DNA of 64,000 nucleotides, taken from the NCBI RefSeq assembly GCF_021191695.1, contig NZ_JAIWPT010000004.1, forward strand, positions 184,485 to 248,484. Direction: 5' to 3'. Of this stretch, positions 16,378-25,550 are shown in pieces. The notes beneath the pieces were generated by a model. It made no database searches. It saw nothing but the letters and a program-made list of their open reading frames with translations, and was not told the origin of the DNA. Numbering within the stretch: the stretch's first letter is position 1; each line of letters begins with the position of its first letter. The translations under genes were made by a program, and so were the position numbers. Source of the DNA: Proluteimonas luteida. Its GTDB lineage: Bacteria; Pseudomonadota; Gammaproteobacteria; Xanthomonadales; Xanthomonadaceae.

Positions 16378-18006
16378 CTAATGACCGCTGCCTCGATCCA
16401 CGCGGCAGTCGCCACTGCGGATGAAGGCGAGATCCTCGAAGTCGTAGCTGAAGTCCGCCTCCGGATCGAGCTTGGCCATGCGCAGCGGCGCACCGCGCGC
16501 GGCATCGGGCGCGGGCGGCAGCAGCCAGGCATCGGTCTCGATGCCGCGATCGTCCCAGCGCACCAGCAAGCGGTCGTCGCTGCGCATCACCGCACCCGCC
16601 AGCCGGGGCGATTTGTGCGAGGCGAAACGCAGACCGCCATCGGGTTGTGGGCAGATGTCGACGTCGCCGAACCACGGGTCGCGCCAGCGTCCATCGAGAC
16701 CGGGCAACTCGCCCGCGGGGACCGCGACCGGCTCTGGCTGCGGAGGCCGCGCCGCAACGGCGCCCTGCCCCGCCGATGCGTCGGCGCGCTCGGCCGCCAA
16801 CAGCCCGGCATACATCGCCACCGCGGGCCGCAGCTGCGACGCGGTGAACTGCTTGACCAACGTCTGCGTGAGCACCGTGCGCGCCTCGTCGGCGTCGGCA
16901 TTGATCAGCACCACGATGCCGGCATCGAGGTCGGGCAGCAGCGTCAGCGATGAGTACATGCCCGACAGCGTGCCGGTATGCGACACCTTGCGCGTGCCAT
17001 CGACATCGGTCAGCCGCCAACCGTAGCCATAGCCCGAATAGTGGCTGTTGTCCCATTGCCGCATGCGGCGGCTCAACGGCATCAGCGTGTGCGGCGTCCA
17101 CGCCGCATCGCGCTGGGTGTCCGACAGCCACGGCGACGCGCCGCCCGCGTCGCCGCGCTCGAGCGCGAGCCAGGCCGCGGCCCAGCGCAGCATGTCGTCG
17201 AGGCTGCAGCGCACGCCACCGGCGGCGGCCATCGGCATGTCCGCGATGACCGCCGGATCCGCATCGGCGGCGACGAACGCATCGCCGCGCCGGTAGTGCG
17301 GCCGGGCGATGTTGCCGACCGCATCGCGCTGCCATTCGCCGATCTGGCAGCGCGCCATGCCCAGCGGCGCGAACACCTCGCGCCGCAGCAGCGCGTCATA
17401 GGGCGCGCCCCCGGCGGCGGCCGCGACCTCGCCGGCAACGATGTACAGGGTGTTGTCGTAGGCGTACTCGGAACGGAAGCTGGCGATCGGCCGGAGATGG
17501 CGCAGGCCATGGATCACGTCCGCACGGGTGAAGTGGTTGGGTTCCGGCCACAGCATCAGGTCGCCGGCGCCGGCGCCGAGGCCGCTGTTGTGGATCAGCA
17601 GGTCGCGCACCTGGATCTCGCGCGTGACCCAGTCGTCGTGCATGCGGAACGCCGGCAGATGCCGGACCACCGGATCTTTCCACTGCAGCCTGCCCTGGTC
17701 GACCAGCCGCGCCAGCAGCGCGCCGGTCATCGCCTTGGTGTTGGAGGCGATCTTGAACAGCGTGCCGGCGTCGACGGGCTCGCCGCTGCCGGCGGCCAGT
17801 TCGCCGCGCACCTCGATCTGGCGCACCTCGCCGCCCTGCACGATGCCGACCGCGATCCCCGGCAGCCGGTAGCGTGCGACGGCATCGTCGACCGCGGCGG
17901 TGATCTCCGCCGACGCCGGCTCCGCCGCGTGGACGGCAACCGGCGCGAAAAAAAACGCGGCCGTGATCACGGCCGCGCAAAGGACAGGCTTCTTCCCTCT
18001 GGACAT
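16378..18006 (-). CDS. Secreted serine hydrolase (class C beta-lactamase/D-aminopeptidase fold)
   Basis: A 542-residue protein with a signal peptide (VLCAAVITAAFFFAPVAVHA). The penicillin-recognising triad is visible: SxxK as SNTK (about residues 87-90), YxN as YDN in SEYAYDNTLY, and HTG in place of KTG in KVSHTGTLSG. A C-terminal beta-rich domain of about 130 residues follows. The family includes beta-lactamases, DD-peptidases, D-aminopeptidases and esterases; the substrate here is unknown. It is last in a minus-strand run with a TonB receptor and a transglutaminase-like gene, next to wall-peptide genes, so a D-amino-acid peptide substrate is plausible. A terminator-like hairpin lies inside its signal-peptide codons. 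Confidence 0.9.
   Translation of the reverse strand: MSRGKKPVLCAAVITAAFFFAPVAVHAAEPASAEITAAVDDAVARYRLPGIAVGIVQGGEVRQIEVRGELAAGSGEPVDAGTLFKIASNTKAMTGALLARLVDQGRLQWKDPVVRHLPAFRMHDDWVTREIQVRDLLIHNSGLGAGAGDLMLWPEPNHFTRADVIHGLRHLRPIASFRSEYAYDNTLYIVAGEVAAAAGGAPYDALLRREVFAPLGMARCQIGEWQRDAVGNIARPHYRRGDAFVAADADPAVIADMPMAAAGGVRCSLDDMLRWAAAWLALERGDAGGASPWLSDTQRDAAWTPHTLMPLSRRMRQWDNSHYSGYGYGWRLTDVDGTRKVSHTGTLSGMYSSLTLLPDLDAGIVVLINADADEARTVLTQTLVKQFTASQLRPAVAMYAGLLAAERADASAGQGAVAARPPQPEPVAVPAGELPGLDGRWRDPWFGDVDICPQPDGGLRFASHKSPRLAGAVMRSDDRLLVRWDDRGIETDAWLLPPAPDAARGAPLRMAKLDPEADFSYDFEDLAFIRSGDCRVDRGSGH
17949..17977 (-). terminator. Terminator-like palindrome inside the serine hydrolase signal peptide
   Basis: On the minus strand, a near-22-bp palindrome centred on GTGATCAC (CGCGGCCGTGATCACGGCCG) is followed at once by a run of eight T. 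It has the form of an intrinsic terminator, but lies within codons of the signal peptide, encoding VITAAFFFAP. It may attenuate the gene or be fortuitous. Confidence 0.45.
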
Positions 18007-18084
18007 CTCTTCCCCTTCCCCAGGACCGTGCCCGGACCACCGCCGGCACGGGCCGGCGGCGGTCTCACGCTCATCATCACGCCA

Positions 18085-21000
18085 TCAGAAGTTCCAGGTC
18101 AGCACCAGCTGGGCGTAGCGCGGCGACTGCCAGCGGGTGCCGGTACCGTGCAGTGCGCGCACCACCCCCGGGTTGGCCTCGTAACGCTGGCGGACATTGA
18201 TCGTTTCCTGGTCGTTGAGCAGGTTGAACACCGACAGCCGGACCTTCAGGTCGACGCTTTCCACCGGGAACGTCCAGGTCACGTTCGCACCCAGGTTGTA
18301 GGTCCATGGCATGCGGCCACCTGAACCACGTGGCGCGTATTCGTAGATCCGGCCGCTGACGGGGCCGGAACAGTTCTGAACGCAATGCCAGAACGAACCG
18401 CCGCCCGAACCCTCGGTGACGAAGCTGCCCGCACCGGTGGTGTCGCCCGGCCAGGTGACGCCGAACTCGTTGATCGGTGCACCGGACATGGCGGTGAACA
18501 TGGCGCCGACCGACCACTGGTCATTGAACGCGTAGCTGCCGCGCAGCTTGATCTGGTGCCGGCGGTCGTTGAACAGCGGGCCGTAGTCCTCGTTGTTGGC
18601 CGGGTGGTCCCAGTGCTGGACCATGCCGGTGTCGCCGTAGTTGGTGTCGGAGTTGACCGGGCCCTCGTGGTTGCCGTCGGACTTGGACCAGAGGTAGGAC
18701 GCGTTGAACGCCCACTTGCCGTCCCAGGCGCGGTCGATCTGCAACTCCAGCGACTTGTAGGTGCGCTTGGGCTCGAAATAGCCGACGACTTCACCGCTGC
18801 CGCCCTTGATGTAGCCGTCCTGCGACGTGTCGATGGTGATCCAGCCCTCGGTCTCGCAGCCGATGCTGGCATCGCCCCAGATCGTCAACGGCTTGCCGGG
18901 GTTGGCGATCGGCCAGAGGTTGTAGCCGACCGGGCCGCAGGGCGTGTGGTTGATGCGCACGTCGTCCAGCGCGTTCTTCATGCGGCGATAGGTCGCGTTG
19001 ACGCCCCAGGACCAGGCTTGGCTGATCGCGCTCTGGAAGCCGAGGATCGCCTCGTCCTGATAGACCGCATCCAGGTCCTGGTCGACGCTCTGCCGGAGAT
19101 CGGCCGCACTGACGTTGTACGTGGTGTCGACCGGGCCGATCTGGGCACCGATGATCGGTTCCATGTAGGCCGCGCCAGTCACCGGGTTCGTCGCCTGCCG
19201 CCAGCCTTCCAGTGCGTAGAAGGTACGTTCATCGGTCAGGCCGCCGGCGAAGGTGTAGTTGATGTTGTTGGTGACCGGCAGGTAGTAGCGCCCCAGGTTG
19301 CCGAACAGTTTGGTGCTGCCGTCGCCCTTCATGTCCCAGGAGAAACCCAGGCGCGGCGATACCAGGTTGTCCATCTTGATGAAGCTGCCGCCCGCTGCGG
19401 TCTTGTTGTCGAAGCTGTCGACGCGGATCCCGAGATTCAGCAACAGGTTCGGGGTGACGCTCCAGTTGTCCTCGATGTAATACGCGCTGGCCTCGGTTTC
19501 GAACACACCTCCGTCGACACGCCGACGCGCCATCAGCATCGCATCGACGCCGGCCGGCACGATTGCACCGTTGTCCAGCTCCGCGCCAGGCACCACGCTG
19601 TAGGCGGTATAGCGCATACCGGTCGGGCCGGGATAGAAGCTGGTCCGGTCGGTCGTCATGACCTCGCGATCGATGCCGAAGCGCAACTGGTGGTCGCCCA
19701 GCGTCCATTCGAAATCCAGACGCATCGCCTTGCGTTCGTCTTCGTGCGCGACGATCATCGCCGAGGTCGGATGACAGCCGAGGACCGGGGATCCCAGCGC
19801 CTCGTATGCATCGTCATACGAGCCGTCGTAGAAGATCTGCTCGCAGGGACCGTCGGCTGGCGAGGACGAGAAACTGTGGCTGCGGTTGATGCCGTACATG
19901 GCCTTGGCCACGAAGCTTTCGCCGAAGTAGCCGGTGTATGTCAGCGACCCGCTCTTGCCGCCGCTCTTGACCGTATTGTCGCCGGTCGGATCACCGACCG
20001 TACTGCTGTTCCAGTCGTAGGCATAGGTGCTGGTCGGCGTTTCGGACTCGTCCGAAAATGCGAGCAGCTCCACCAGGTGGTTGTCGCTCAGGCGCCAATC
20101 CAGCTTCGTACCCCAGAATCCATCGCTGGCGTCGCTCCGGTACCATTCACCGCCACCGGTGCTGCTGTAGCGCGCATCGCTGTCGCGCGCCTCGTACATC
20201 GCGAAGAAGAACAGGCGGTCCTTGACGATCGGTCCCGATGCCCAGACGTTGGCCTTGGTGAAGCTGCTTCTGTCGCGGCTGGCGCGATAGTCGGTCGACA
20301 CCGGAATGCCATCGGAATCCGTGCCCTCGAAGTGGTGGTCATCGGCCTTGGCCTTCCATGCGGCCGGCTCGAACGTGATCTCCACGCCACTCTCGAACTC
20401 GTTGCCGCCCGAGCGCGTCACCGCGTTGATGACGCCGCCCGTGCTGCGGCCGAATTCCACGGAATAGCCGCCGGTCTTGACCTGGAATTCCCGGTAGAAC
20501 GCGAACGGCACGCTCGAGAAGCTCTGCCGGCGGTAGAAATCGGTGACGTTCAGGCCATTGATGAAGGCCGAGTTCTCCGCGACCGACGAGCCGCCGAAGG
20601 AGATGCCGCCGAACGACGAGTTGCCGCCGACCACGCCGGGGGCGACCAGCGCCACCGCGCTCAGGCTCTGCGCGACCGGCAGGCGCGCCAGCTCCTCGCG
20701 GGTGATGTTGGTCGCCGATTCGGTCGAGCGCACGTCGACGCGATTGACCACGCGCGAGCCGATCACCTGCACCGCATCCAGGTTGACCAGCGCGCCGTCG
20801 CCGCCGATGTTGACCGTGGTCGTGCCGCCGAGCGCGACGTTGACCGCGATCGGCTGGCCCACCGGTTGTCCATTGCGGGTGACGGTCAGCGCGTAGTCGC
20901 CCACCGGCAGCTGGGTCAGGCGGTACACGCCATCTGCGCCGACCGAGACGATGCGGGTCAGGCCGGTGCTGGTATTGGTGGCAGTGACCTGGTCGCCGGC

Positions 21001-21126
21001 ACTCGCGCGGCCGGCCACGGCGCCGGTGGCACTCTGCGCCATCACCGCTGGCGTGATCGTGGACAGACAGGCGCCCAGGGCGAGACAGAGCGCTGCCCGG
21101 CGGATTCTTCGTTGGCTGACCTTCAT
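18085..21126 (-). CDS. TonB-dependent receptor, Oar-like
   Basis: A 1013-residue outer-membrane receptor with a signal peptide (ALCLALGACLSTITPAVMAQ), an N-terminal carboxypeptidase-regulatory-like domain (about residues 28-110), a plug with GGISFGGSSVAENSAFINGLN, and a large barrel ending in aromatic LVLTWNF. It imports a substrate across the outer membrane with TonB-ExbBD energy. No STN domain is present, so it is not the signalling type. It lies between a transglutaminase-like gene (51 bp upstream) and a serine hydrolase gene, opposite a murein-peptide gene set, suggesting peptide cargo. That cargo is inference. Confidence 0.93.
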   Translation of the reverse strand: MKVSQRRIRRAALCLALGACLSTITPAVMAQSATGAVAGRASAGDQVTATNTSTGLTRIVSVGADGVYRLTQLPVGDYALTVTRNGQPVGQPIAVNVALGGTTTVNIGGDGALVNLDAVQVIGSRVVNRVDVRSTESATNITREELARLPVAQSLSAVALVAPGVVGGNSSFGGISFGGSSVAENSAFINGLNVTDFYRRQSFSSVPFAFYREFQVKTGGYSVEFGRSTGGVINAVTRSGGNEFESGVEITFEPAAWKAKADDHHFEGTDSDGIPVSTDYRASRDRSSFTKANVWASGPIVKDRLFFFAMYEARDSDARYSSTGGGEWYRSDASDGFWGTKLDWRLSDNHLVELLAFSDESETPTSTYAYDWNSSTVGDPTGDNTVKSGGKSGSLTYTGYFGESFVAKAMYGINRSHSFSSSPADGPCEQIFYDGSYDDAYEALGSPVLGCHPTSAMIVAHEDERKAMRLDFEWTLGDHQLRFGIDREVMTTDRTSFYPGPTGMRYTAYSVVPGAELDNGAIVPAGVDAMLMARRRVDGGVFETEASAYYIEDNWSVTPNLLLNLGIRVDSFDNKTAAGGSFIKMDNLVSPRLGFSWDMKGDGSTKLFGNLGRYYLPVTNNINYTFAGGLTDERTFYALEGWRQATNPVTGAAYMEPIIGAQIGPVDTTYNVSAADLRQSVDQDLDAVYQDEAILGFQSAISQAWSWGVNATYRRMKNALDDVRINHTPCGPVGYNLWPIANPGKPLTIWGDASIGCETEGWITIDTSQDGYIKGGSGEVVGYFEPKRTYKSLELQIDRAWDGKWAFNASYLWSKSDGNHEGPVNSDTNYGDTGMVQHWDHPANNEDYGPLFNDRRHQIKLRGSYAFNDQWSVGAMFTAMSGAPINEFGVTWPGDTTGAGSFVTEGSGGGSFWHCVQNCSGPVSGRIYEYAPRGSGGRMPWTYNLGANVTWTFPVESVDLKVRLSVFNLLNDQETINVRQRYEANPGVVRALHGTGTRWQSPRYAQLVLTWNF

Positions 21127-21177
21127 TGCAGATACTCCCCGGAGCAATGGTTGCGTGATGGTTGGCGACGATCGGCG

Positions 21178-22632
21178 TTACGGGTCCAGCGGCAGGAACT
21201 CCCACTCGAAGTCGTAGCGCCATTGATCGAAGTACAGGTTCCCCCCCTTCCATTCCGCTTCGCCGCGTTGTGAATCCACGGTTTCGGAGCGGAAATGCCG
21301 TTTGGCAGGCACGAACTCGCGCGCGTAGTCGTCGTTGAACGCGATGCGGTAGGCATCGAGCCCGCCCAGATAGAACTCCGCGATCCGCGGATCGGCGTGC
21401 GACAGGCGGCCGAAGGTCACGTCCATCGGCAGCCAGCCGTACGGGGCCAGGTACAGCCAGCCCCAGTCGTGCATGTTGTTGTAGTCGCCGTCGGAGACGA
21501 TCCAGCCCGACTGCCAGCGCGCGGGGATGCCATTGAGCCGCAGCAGGGTGATCAGAAGCAGGGTCTGCTGGCCGCAGTCGGCGTGGCCGGCATGCAGCGC
21601 GTAGTCGCTGATGTTGGAGATCGTCGAGTACTCCAGCGCGCCGGCCCACGGGATCGCATCGACCGCGGCGAAGAGCTTCTGCGCGATCCGGTAGGGATTG
21701 GTCTCGTCGCCGACCACGCGCGCGGAGAACAGCCGCATCGCGTCGGTGAACACCACGTGCGGCGGACGTTCGGCCAGGTACGGCGCAAGCTCCGGCGTCG
21801 GCGCGACCGGCACCACCTTGTCGGGATCGACGTCGACGTACTGCGCGTACGTGGTCAGCTCATAGGTCACCGAGAACCGGGTCGCCTCGCCGGCCACCGC
21901 CGGCGCGCGCAGGTGCACGGTGCGCTGCAGTGTCGACTCCGGTGCGATGTCGGCCGCGTCCGGCCTGCTGGCGACGAAGCGGATGTCCTCCTGCTGGCCG
22001 GGAATCGCGCGGGGATACGGCAGCCACGCGTCGATCGTCTCGCCCGCGGGCACCGCGTCGGGATTGACGGTCAGCGACTGGGTCACGCGCATGCGGCGCG
22101 GGGCGACGCTGCGCAGCCCGGAGTCCGCCGCCAGCGAACTGACTTCCGCGTGGTGCGGATGCGCTTCCTCCAGCGGACTGTCGTAGAAGGGCGCGGGATC
22201 GGCGCGCCGTGCCGCCGCTTCCGCGCTGAGGCGGTAGAGGTTCGACGGCGAGCGCCGGAAATACCGCAGCTCGCCATCGATCCGGCGCGACTCGAACAGC
22301 CCGGCATCGCGCCAGCGGGCGAATTCGTCATCGGTGAGATCGGGGATCTGGCGCGCGACGGCGGCGCGCACTTCGGCTTCGTCGAGACTGAAGTCGATCA
22401 GCAGCCGGCGCATGCGCTCGCGTTCGAATTCAAGTGCCGCCCGTGCCGGCGCATCCGCGGGCAAGGCGGCCAGGGCCGTGTCGATGCGCGACCCGGCGCC
22501 GGCGAAGTCGCCGGCATCGACCAGCGCCACGACCTCTTCGACGCTGGCCGCTTGCCGTTGGGGTGCGGCCCAGGCTGCGCATGCGAACATGGCGGCCGCC
22601 AGCAGCGTCGCGGCATGCATCGTCAGGCGCAT
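21178..22632 (-). CDS. Exported transglutaminase-like (cysteine protease fold) protein
   Basis: About 484 residues from ATG 22632, beginning with a signal peptide (MHAATLLAAAMFACAAWAAP). The C-terminal half carries the transglutaminase core: Cys in HADCGQQTLLL, His in MHDWGWLYL and Asp in PMDVTFG. These folds act as transglutaminases, peptidases or amidases. A longer frame runs to 22797, but its first 55 residues are unlike a signal peptide and would cover the likely promoter. It is first in the minus-strand run with the TonB receptor. A role in trimming peptides for uptake is inference. Confidence 0.85.
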   Translation of the reverse strand: MRLTMHAATLLAAAMFACAAWAAPQRQAASVEEVVALVDAGDFAGAGSRIDTALAALPADAPARAALEFERERMRRLLIDFSLDEAEVRAAVARQIPDLTDDEFARWRDAGLFESRRIDGELRYFRRSPSNLYRLSAEAAARRADPAPFYDSPLEEAHPHHAEVSSLAADSGLRSVAPRRMRVTQSLTVNPDAVPAGETIDAWLPYPRAIPGQQEDIRFVASRPDAADIAPESTLQRTVHLRAPAVAGEATRFSVTYELTTYAQYVDVDPDKVVPVAPTPELAPYLAERPPHVVFTDAMRLFSARVVGDETNPYRIAQKLFAAVDAIPWAGALEYSTISNISDYALHAGHADCGQQTLLLITLLRLNGIPARWQSGWIVSDGDYNNMHDWGWLYLAPYGWLPMDVTFGRLSHADPRIAEFYLGGLDAYRIAFNDDYAREFVPAKRHFRSETVDSQRGEAEWKGGNLYFDQWRYDFEWEFLPLDP

Positions 22633-22817
22633 GCGCTGCCGGCGCGGCCGCTTCACCGACACCGCTCCGGACGGCCGGAACAGCTGCGGGAAACACGGGA
22701 ACACCTCGTCCGGGAACGGCAGGGTCGAGCGCAATAACCCGTCGGCATGTCGATATTCCCTGAAGGTGGCTTGAACGTGATGTAGCACGATCGTCATAGA
22801 GCGTCAATAATTTATTC

Positions 22818-22847
22818 TTGACAAAGACACAAAGCGAATGATGTATT
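22818..22847 (+). promoter_or_regulatory. Candidate sigma70 promoter of the NlpC/P60 operon
   Basis: TTGACA at 22818-22823 matches the -35 consensus exactly. TGTATT at 22842-22847 matches -10 at four of six places with an 18-bp spacer. It sits in an AT-rich island 42 bp before the NlpC/P60 start codon. On the opposite strand, TTGACG with an extended TGCTAC element may drive the transglutaminase gene. Confidence 0.6.
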
Positions 22848-22888
22848 CCACAGCGCCGGGCACGCCCCCGGGAACGCGGAGACCACAC

Positions 22889-24322
22889 ATGGCAAACCGG
22901 TTGCGGACGCAGGCTGTCCTGCACGTACTGCTGATCGCCGGCACCTGCCTGTCCACGCCGGCATGGGCCCAGCCGACGCCCGCGCAGGACGCCCTGCAGG
23001 CACGCCAGGACGCGGCCGCGGCGGTCATCGGCGTCAGCGCCGCGCAGCTCGAGGCGGACTACTGGATCGAGCGCGCGCGCCACGCCGACCGGGTGATCTA
23101 CGACGCCGAGCAGCTGGCGACGCAGAACGTGGTGATGCTGGACAACGACCCGAACCTCGTCGACCTGGCCGAGCTGCCCACGCTGGTCGAGGCCGAGCAG
23201 GTCCGCGCCTGGGTCGAGGCGCGCTCGGTGCTGCCGGAGCAGCCGCTGTACGACGTCGCCGGCAAGCAGGGCAGCGCCCGTGCGATGAACCGGCTGGTCA
23301 CCGCCCTGGACCTGCAGAACATCCCGCAGACCCAGGTCACCCGCTTCGGGCTGGTGGTGCGCCGCGCCGACCTGCGCACCTTCCCCACGCACCTGCGCGT
23401 GTTCAACACGCCCGACGACACCGACATCGACCGTTTCCAGGAGGATGCGCTGTTCCCGGGCACGCCGGTCGCGGTGGTCCACGAAAGTCGCGACGGGCGC
23501 TGGTTCTTCGTCGTCAGCCAGCGCTACTCGGCATGGATCGAACGTGACAGGGTGGCCATCGGCGAACGCGACGAGGTGCTCGCCTATGCGCGCAGGACGC
23601 CGTACCTGGTCGTCACCGGCGCGACCGCGCACACCGTGTTCACCCCCGAGGCGCCCGCGGTCTCCGACGTGCAGCTGGAGATGGGATCGCGCCTGCCGCT
23701 GGCCACCGACGTGGCGCTGGACCAGCCACTGCACGGCCAGGTGCCCTACTTCGGCCACGTCGTCGAACTGCCGGTGCGCGGCGACGACGGCAGCCTGTCG
23801 TTCGCGCAGGCGATGGTGCCGCGCTCGCAGGACGTCGCCACCGCCTACCTGCCCTATACCCGCGCCAACCTGATCGGCCAGGCCTTCAAGTTCCTCGGCG
23901 AACGCTACGGCTGGGGCCATTCCTACAACGCGCGCGACTGCAGCGGCTTCGTGTCCGAGGTCTACCGGAGCCTGGGCGTGCTGCTGCCGCGCAACACCAG
24001 CGCGCAGGCCGTCAGCCCGGCCCTGAACCGCATCGCCATCGAACCGGGCACCAGCCACGCCGAGCGCGTGCGCCTGCTGCGCGACACCGAGCCCGGCGAC
24101 CTGGTCTACATTCCCGGCCACGTGATGATGGTCGTCGGCCATGTCGACGGCGATCCCTACGTGATCCACGACACCGCCGGCATGAGCCTGCTCGGCGACG
24201 ACGGCCGGTTGCAGCGGCTGGCGCTCAACGGCGTCGTGGTCACGCCGCTGCTGCCGATGCGCAGCAACGCCGAGACGTCGACGATCGACCGCATCACCAA
24301 CATCCAGCGCGTGCGCCCTTGA
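22889..24322 (+). CDS. SH3/NlpC-P60 endopeptidase, YkfC-like
   Basis: A 477-residue exported protein with a signal peptide (VLHVLLIAGTCLSTPAWA). The middle holds bacterial SH3-like segments (PTHLRVFNTPDDTDIDRF onward), and the C-terminus an NlpC/P60 catalytic domain: Cys in NARDCSGFVSEVYRSLG, His in YIPGHVMMVVG and a later His in YVIHDTAG. B. subtilis YkfC of this type splits L-Ala-D-Glu from diaminopimelate peptides and is encoded with the epimerase YkfB. The same pairing occurs here, 73 bp apart. ATG at 22889 opens a proper signal peptide; the frame extends 17 codons further without support. Confidence 0.9.
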   Translation: MANRLRTQAVLHVLLIAGTCLSTPAWAQPTPAQDALQARQDAAAAVIGVSAAQLEADYWIERARHADRVIYDAEQLATQNVVMLDNDPNLVDLAELPTLVEAEQVRAWVEARSVLPEQPLYDVAGKQGSARAMNRLVTALDLQNIPQTQVTRFGLVVRRADLRTFPTHLRVFNTPDDTDIDRFQEDALFPGTPVAVVHESRDGRWFFVVSQRYSAWIERDRVAIGERDEVLAYARRTPYLVVTGATAHTVFTPEAPAVSDVQLEMGSRLPLATDVALDQPLHGQVPYFGHVVELPVRGDDGSLSFAQAMVPRSQDVATAYLPYTRANLIGQAFKFLGERYGWGHSYNARDCSGFVSEVYRSLGVLLPRNTSAQAVSPALNRIAIEPGTSHAERVRLLRDTEPGDLVYIPGHVMMVVGHVDGDPYVIHDTAGMSLLGDDGRLQRLALNGVVVTPLLPMRSNAETSTIDRITNIQRVRP

Positions 24323-24394
24323 CCGGCACGACCGGCACCGCCGCCGCGTTTCACAGGGAACCGTGCATGAAGGCCCATCGATGAAGATCAACCC

Positions 24395-25492
24395 ATGAAG
24401 ATCGCGCGGATCGAACTCGGCATGCTGCGCGTGCCGCTGAAGACCCCGTTCAAGACCGCGCTGCGCACCGTCAACAGCGTCGAGGACGTGGTGGTGCGCA
24501 TCCACACCGACACCGGCCACGTCGGCCATGGCGAGGCCGCGGCGACCGCGGTCATCACCGGCGATACCCACGGCTCGATCATCGCCGCGATCGGCGAGGT
24601 CATCGGCCCACGGCTGATCGGCGAGGACATCGCCGACCTCAACCGCATCACCCGCCTGATCCGCACCGCGCTCGAGCGCAACACCAGCGCCAAGGCGGCG
24701 GTCGAGATCGCGGTCTACGACCTGTTCGGCCAGCGCTACGATGCCCCGCTGTACCGGATCCTCGGCGGCGGCGACCCGGTGGTGTCGACCGACATCACCA
24801 TCAGCGTCGACTACATCGACAAGATGGTCGCCGACGCGCTGTCGGCGGTCGAGCGCGGGTTCGGCGCGCTGAAGATCAAGGTCGGCAAGGATCTCGGCGT
24901 CGACCTGGAGCGGATCAAGGCGGTGCATGCGGCGGTCGAGGGCCGCGCGCTGCTGCGCCTGGACGCCAACCAGGGCTGGAAGCCGAAGCAGGCGGTGCAT
25001 GCGATGCAGCTGCTCGAGGATGCCGGCGTGCACCCGGAGCTGCTGGAGCAGCCGGTCAGGGCGCAGGACCTGGCCGGCCTGAAGTTCGTCACCGACCGCG
25101 TGCACGCACCGGTGATGGCCGACGAAAGCGTGTTCGGCCCGGCCGAGGTCATCGAACTGATCCGCATGCGCGCGGCCGACATCATCAACATCAAGCTGAT
25201 GAAGACCGGCGGCATCTCCGATGCGATCCGCACCGCCGACATCGCCGCAGTGCACGGCGTGGAGTGCATGATCGGCTGCATGATCGAGACCAGCATCAGC
25301 GTCGCCGCGGCGGTGCACGTGGCCGTCGCCAAGTCCGACATCATCACCCGCGTCGACCTGGACGGGCCGTCGCTGTGCAGCCACGACCCGGTCGAGGGCG
25401 GCGTGGTGTTCAACGAATCGGAGATCTCGGTGCCGGATGCCCCCGGGCTGGGCATCCGCGCGGTCCACGGCTTCGAGCCGCTGGCACGATGA
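24395..25492 (+). CDS. L-Ala-D/L-Glu epimerase (dipeptide epimerase)
   Basis: A 365-residue enolase-superfamily protein. The KxK pair is in ALKIKVGK (about residues 162-169), metal ligands in LRLDANQGW, LLEQP and MADES, and the second-side Lys in NIKLMKTGG. The C-terminal barrel shows VECMIGCMIETS and DLDGP, as in YkfB and YcjG. It converts L-Ala-D-Glu from murein to L-Ala-L-Glu so peptidases can split it. It follows the NlpC/P60 gene and precedes a MurR-type regulator, forming a compact murein-peptide breakdown unit. Confidence 0.93.
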   Translation: MKIARIELGMLRVPLKTPFKTALRTVNSVEDVVVRIHTDTGHVGHGEAAATAVITGDTHGSIIAAIGEVIGPRLIGEDIADLNRITRLIRTALERNTSAKAAVEIAVYDLFGQRYDAPLYRILGGGDPVVSTDITISVDYIDKMVADALSAVERGFGALKIKVGKDLGVDLERIKAVHAAVEGRALLRLDANQGWKPKQAVHAMQLLEDAGVHPELLEQPVRAQDLAGLKFVTDRVHAPVMADESVFGPAEVIELIRMRAADIINIKLMKTGGISDAIRTADIAAVHGVECMIGCMIETSISVAAAVHVAVAKSDIITRVDLDGPSLCSHDPVEGGVVFNESEISVPDAPGLGIRAVHGFEPLAR

Positions 25493-25550
25493 CGGCGGCG
25501 GGCGTGCACGGCCTGTCCCACGTCCGCGCAACGGCGAGCGGAGCCGGTCG

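Noticed and set aside
22633..22797. Longer N-terminus for the transglutaminase-like protein
   Set aside because: The added 55 residues are not a signal peptide and cover the probable promoter; ATG at 22632 opens a normal signal peptide.
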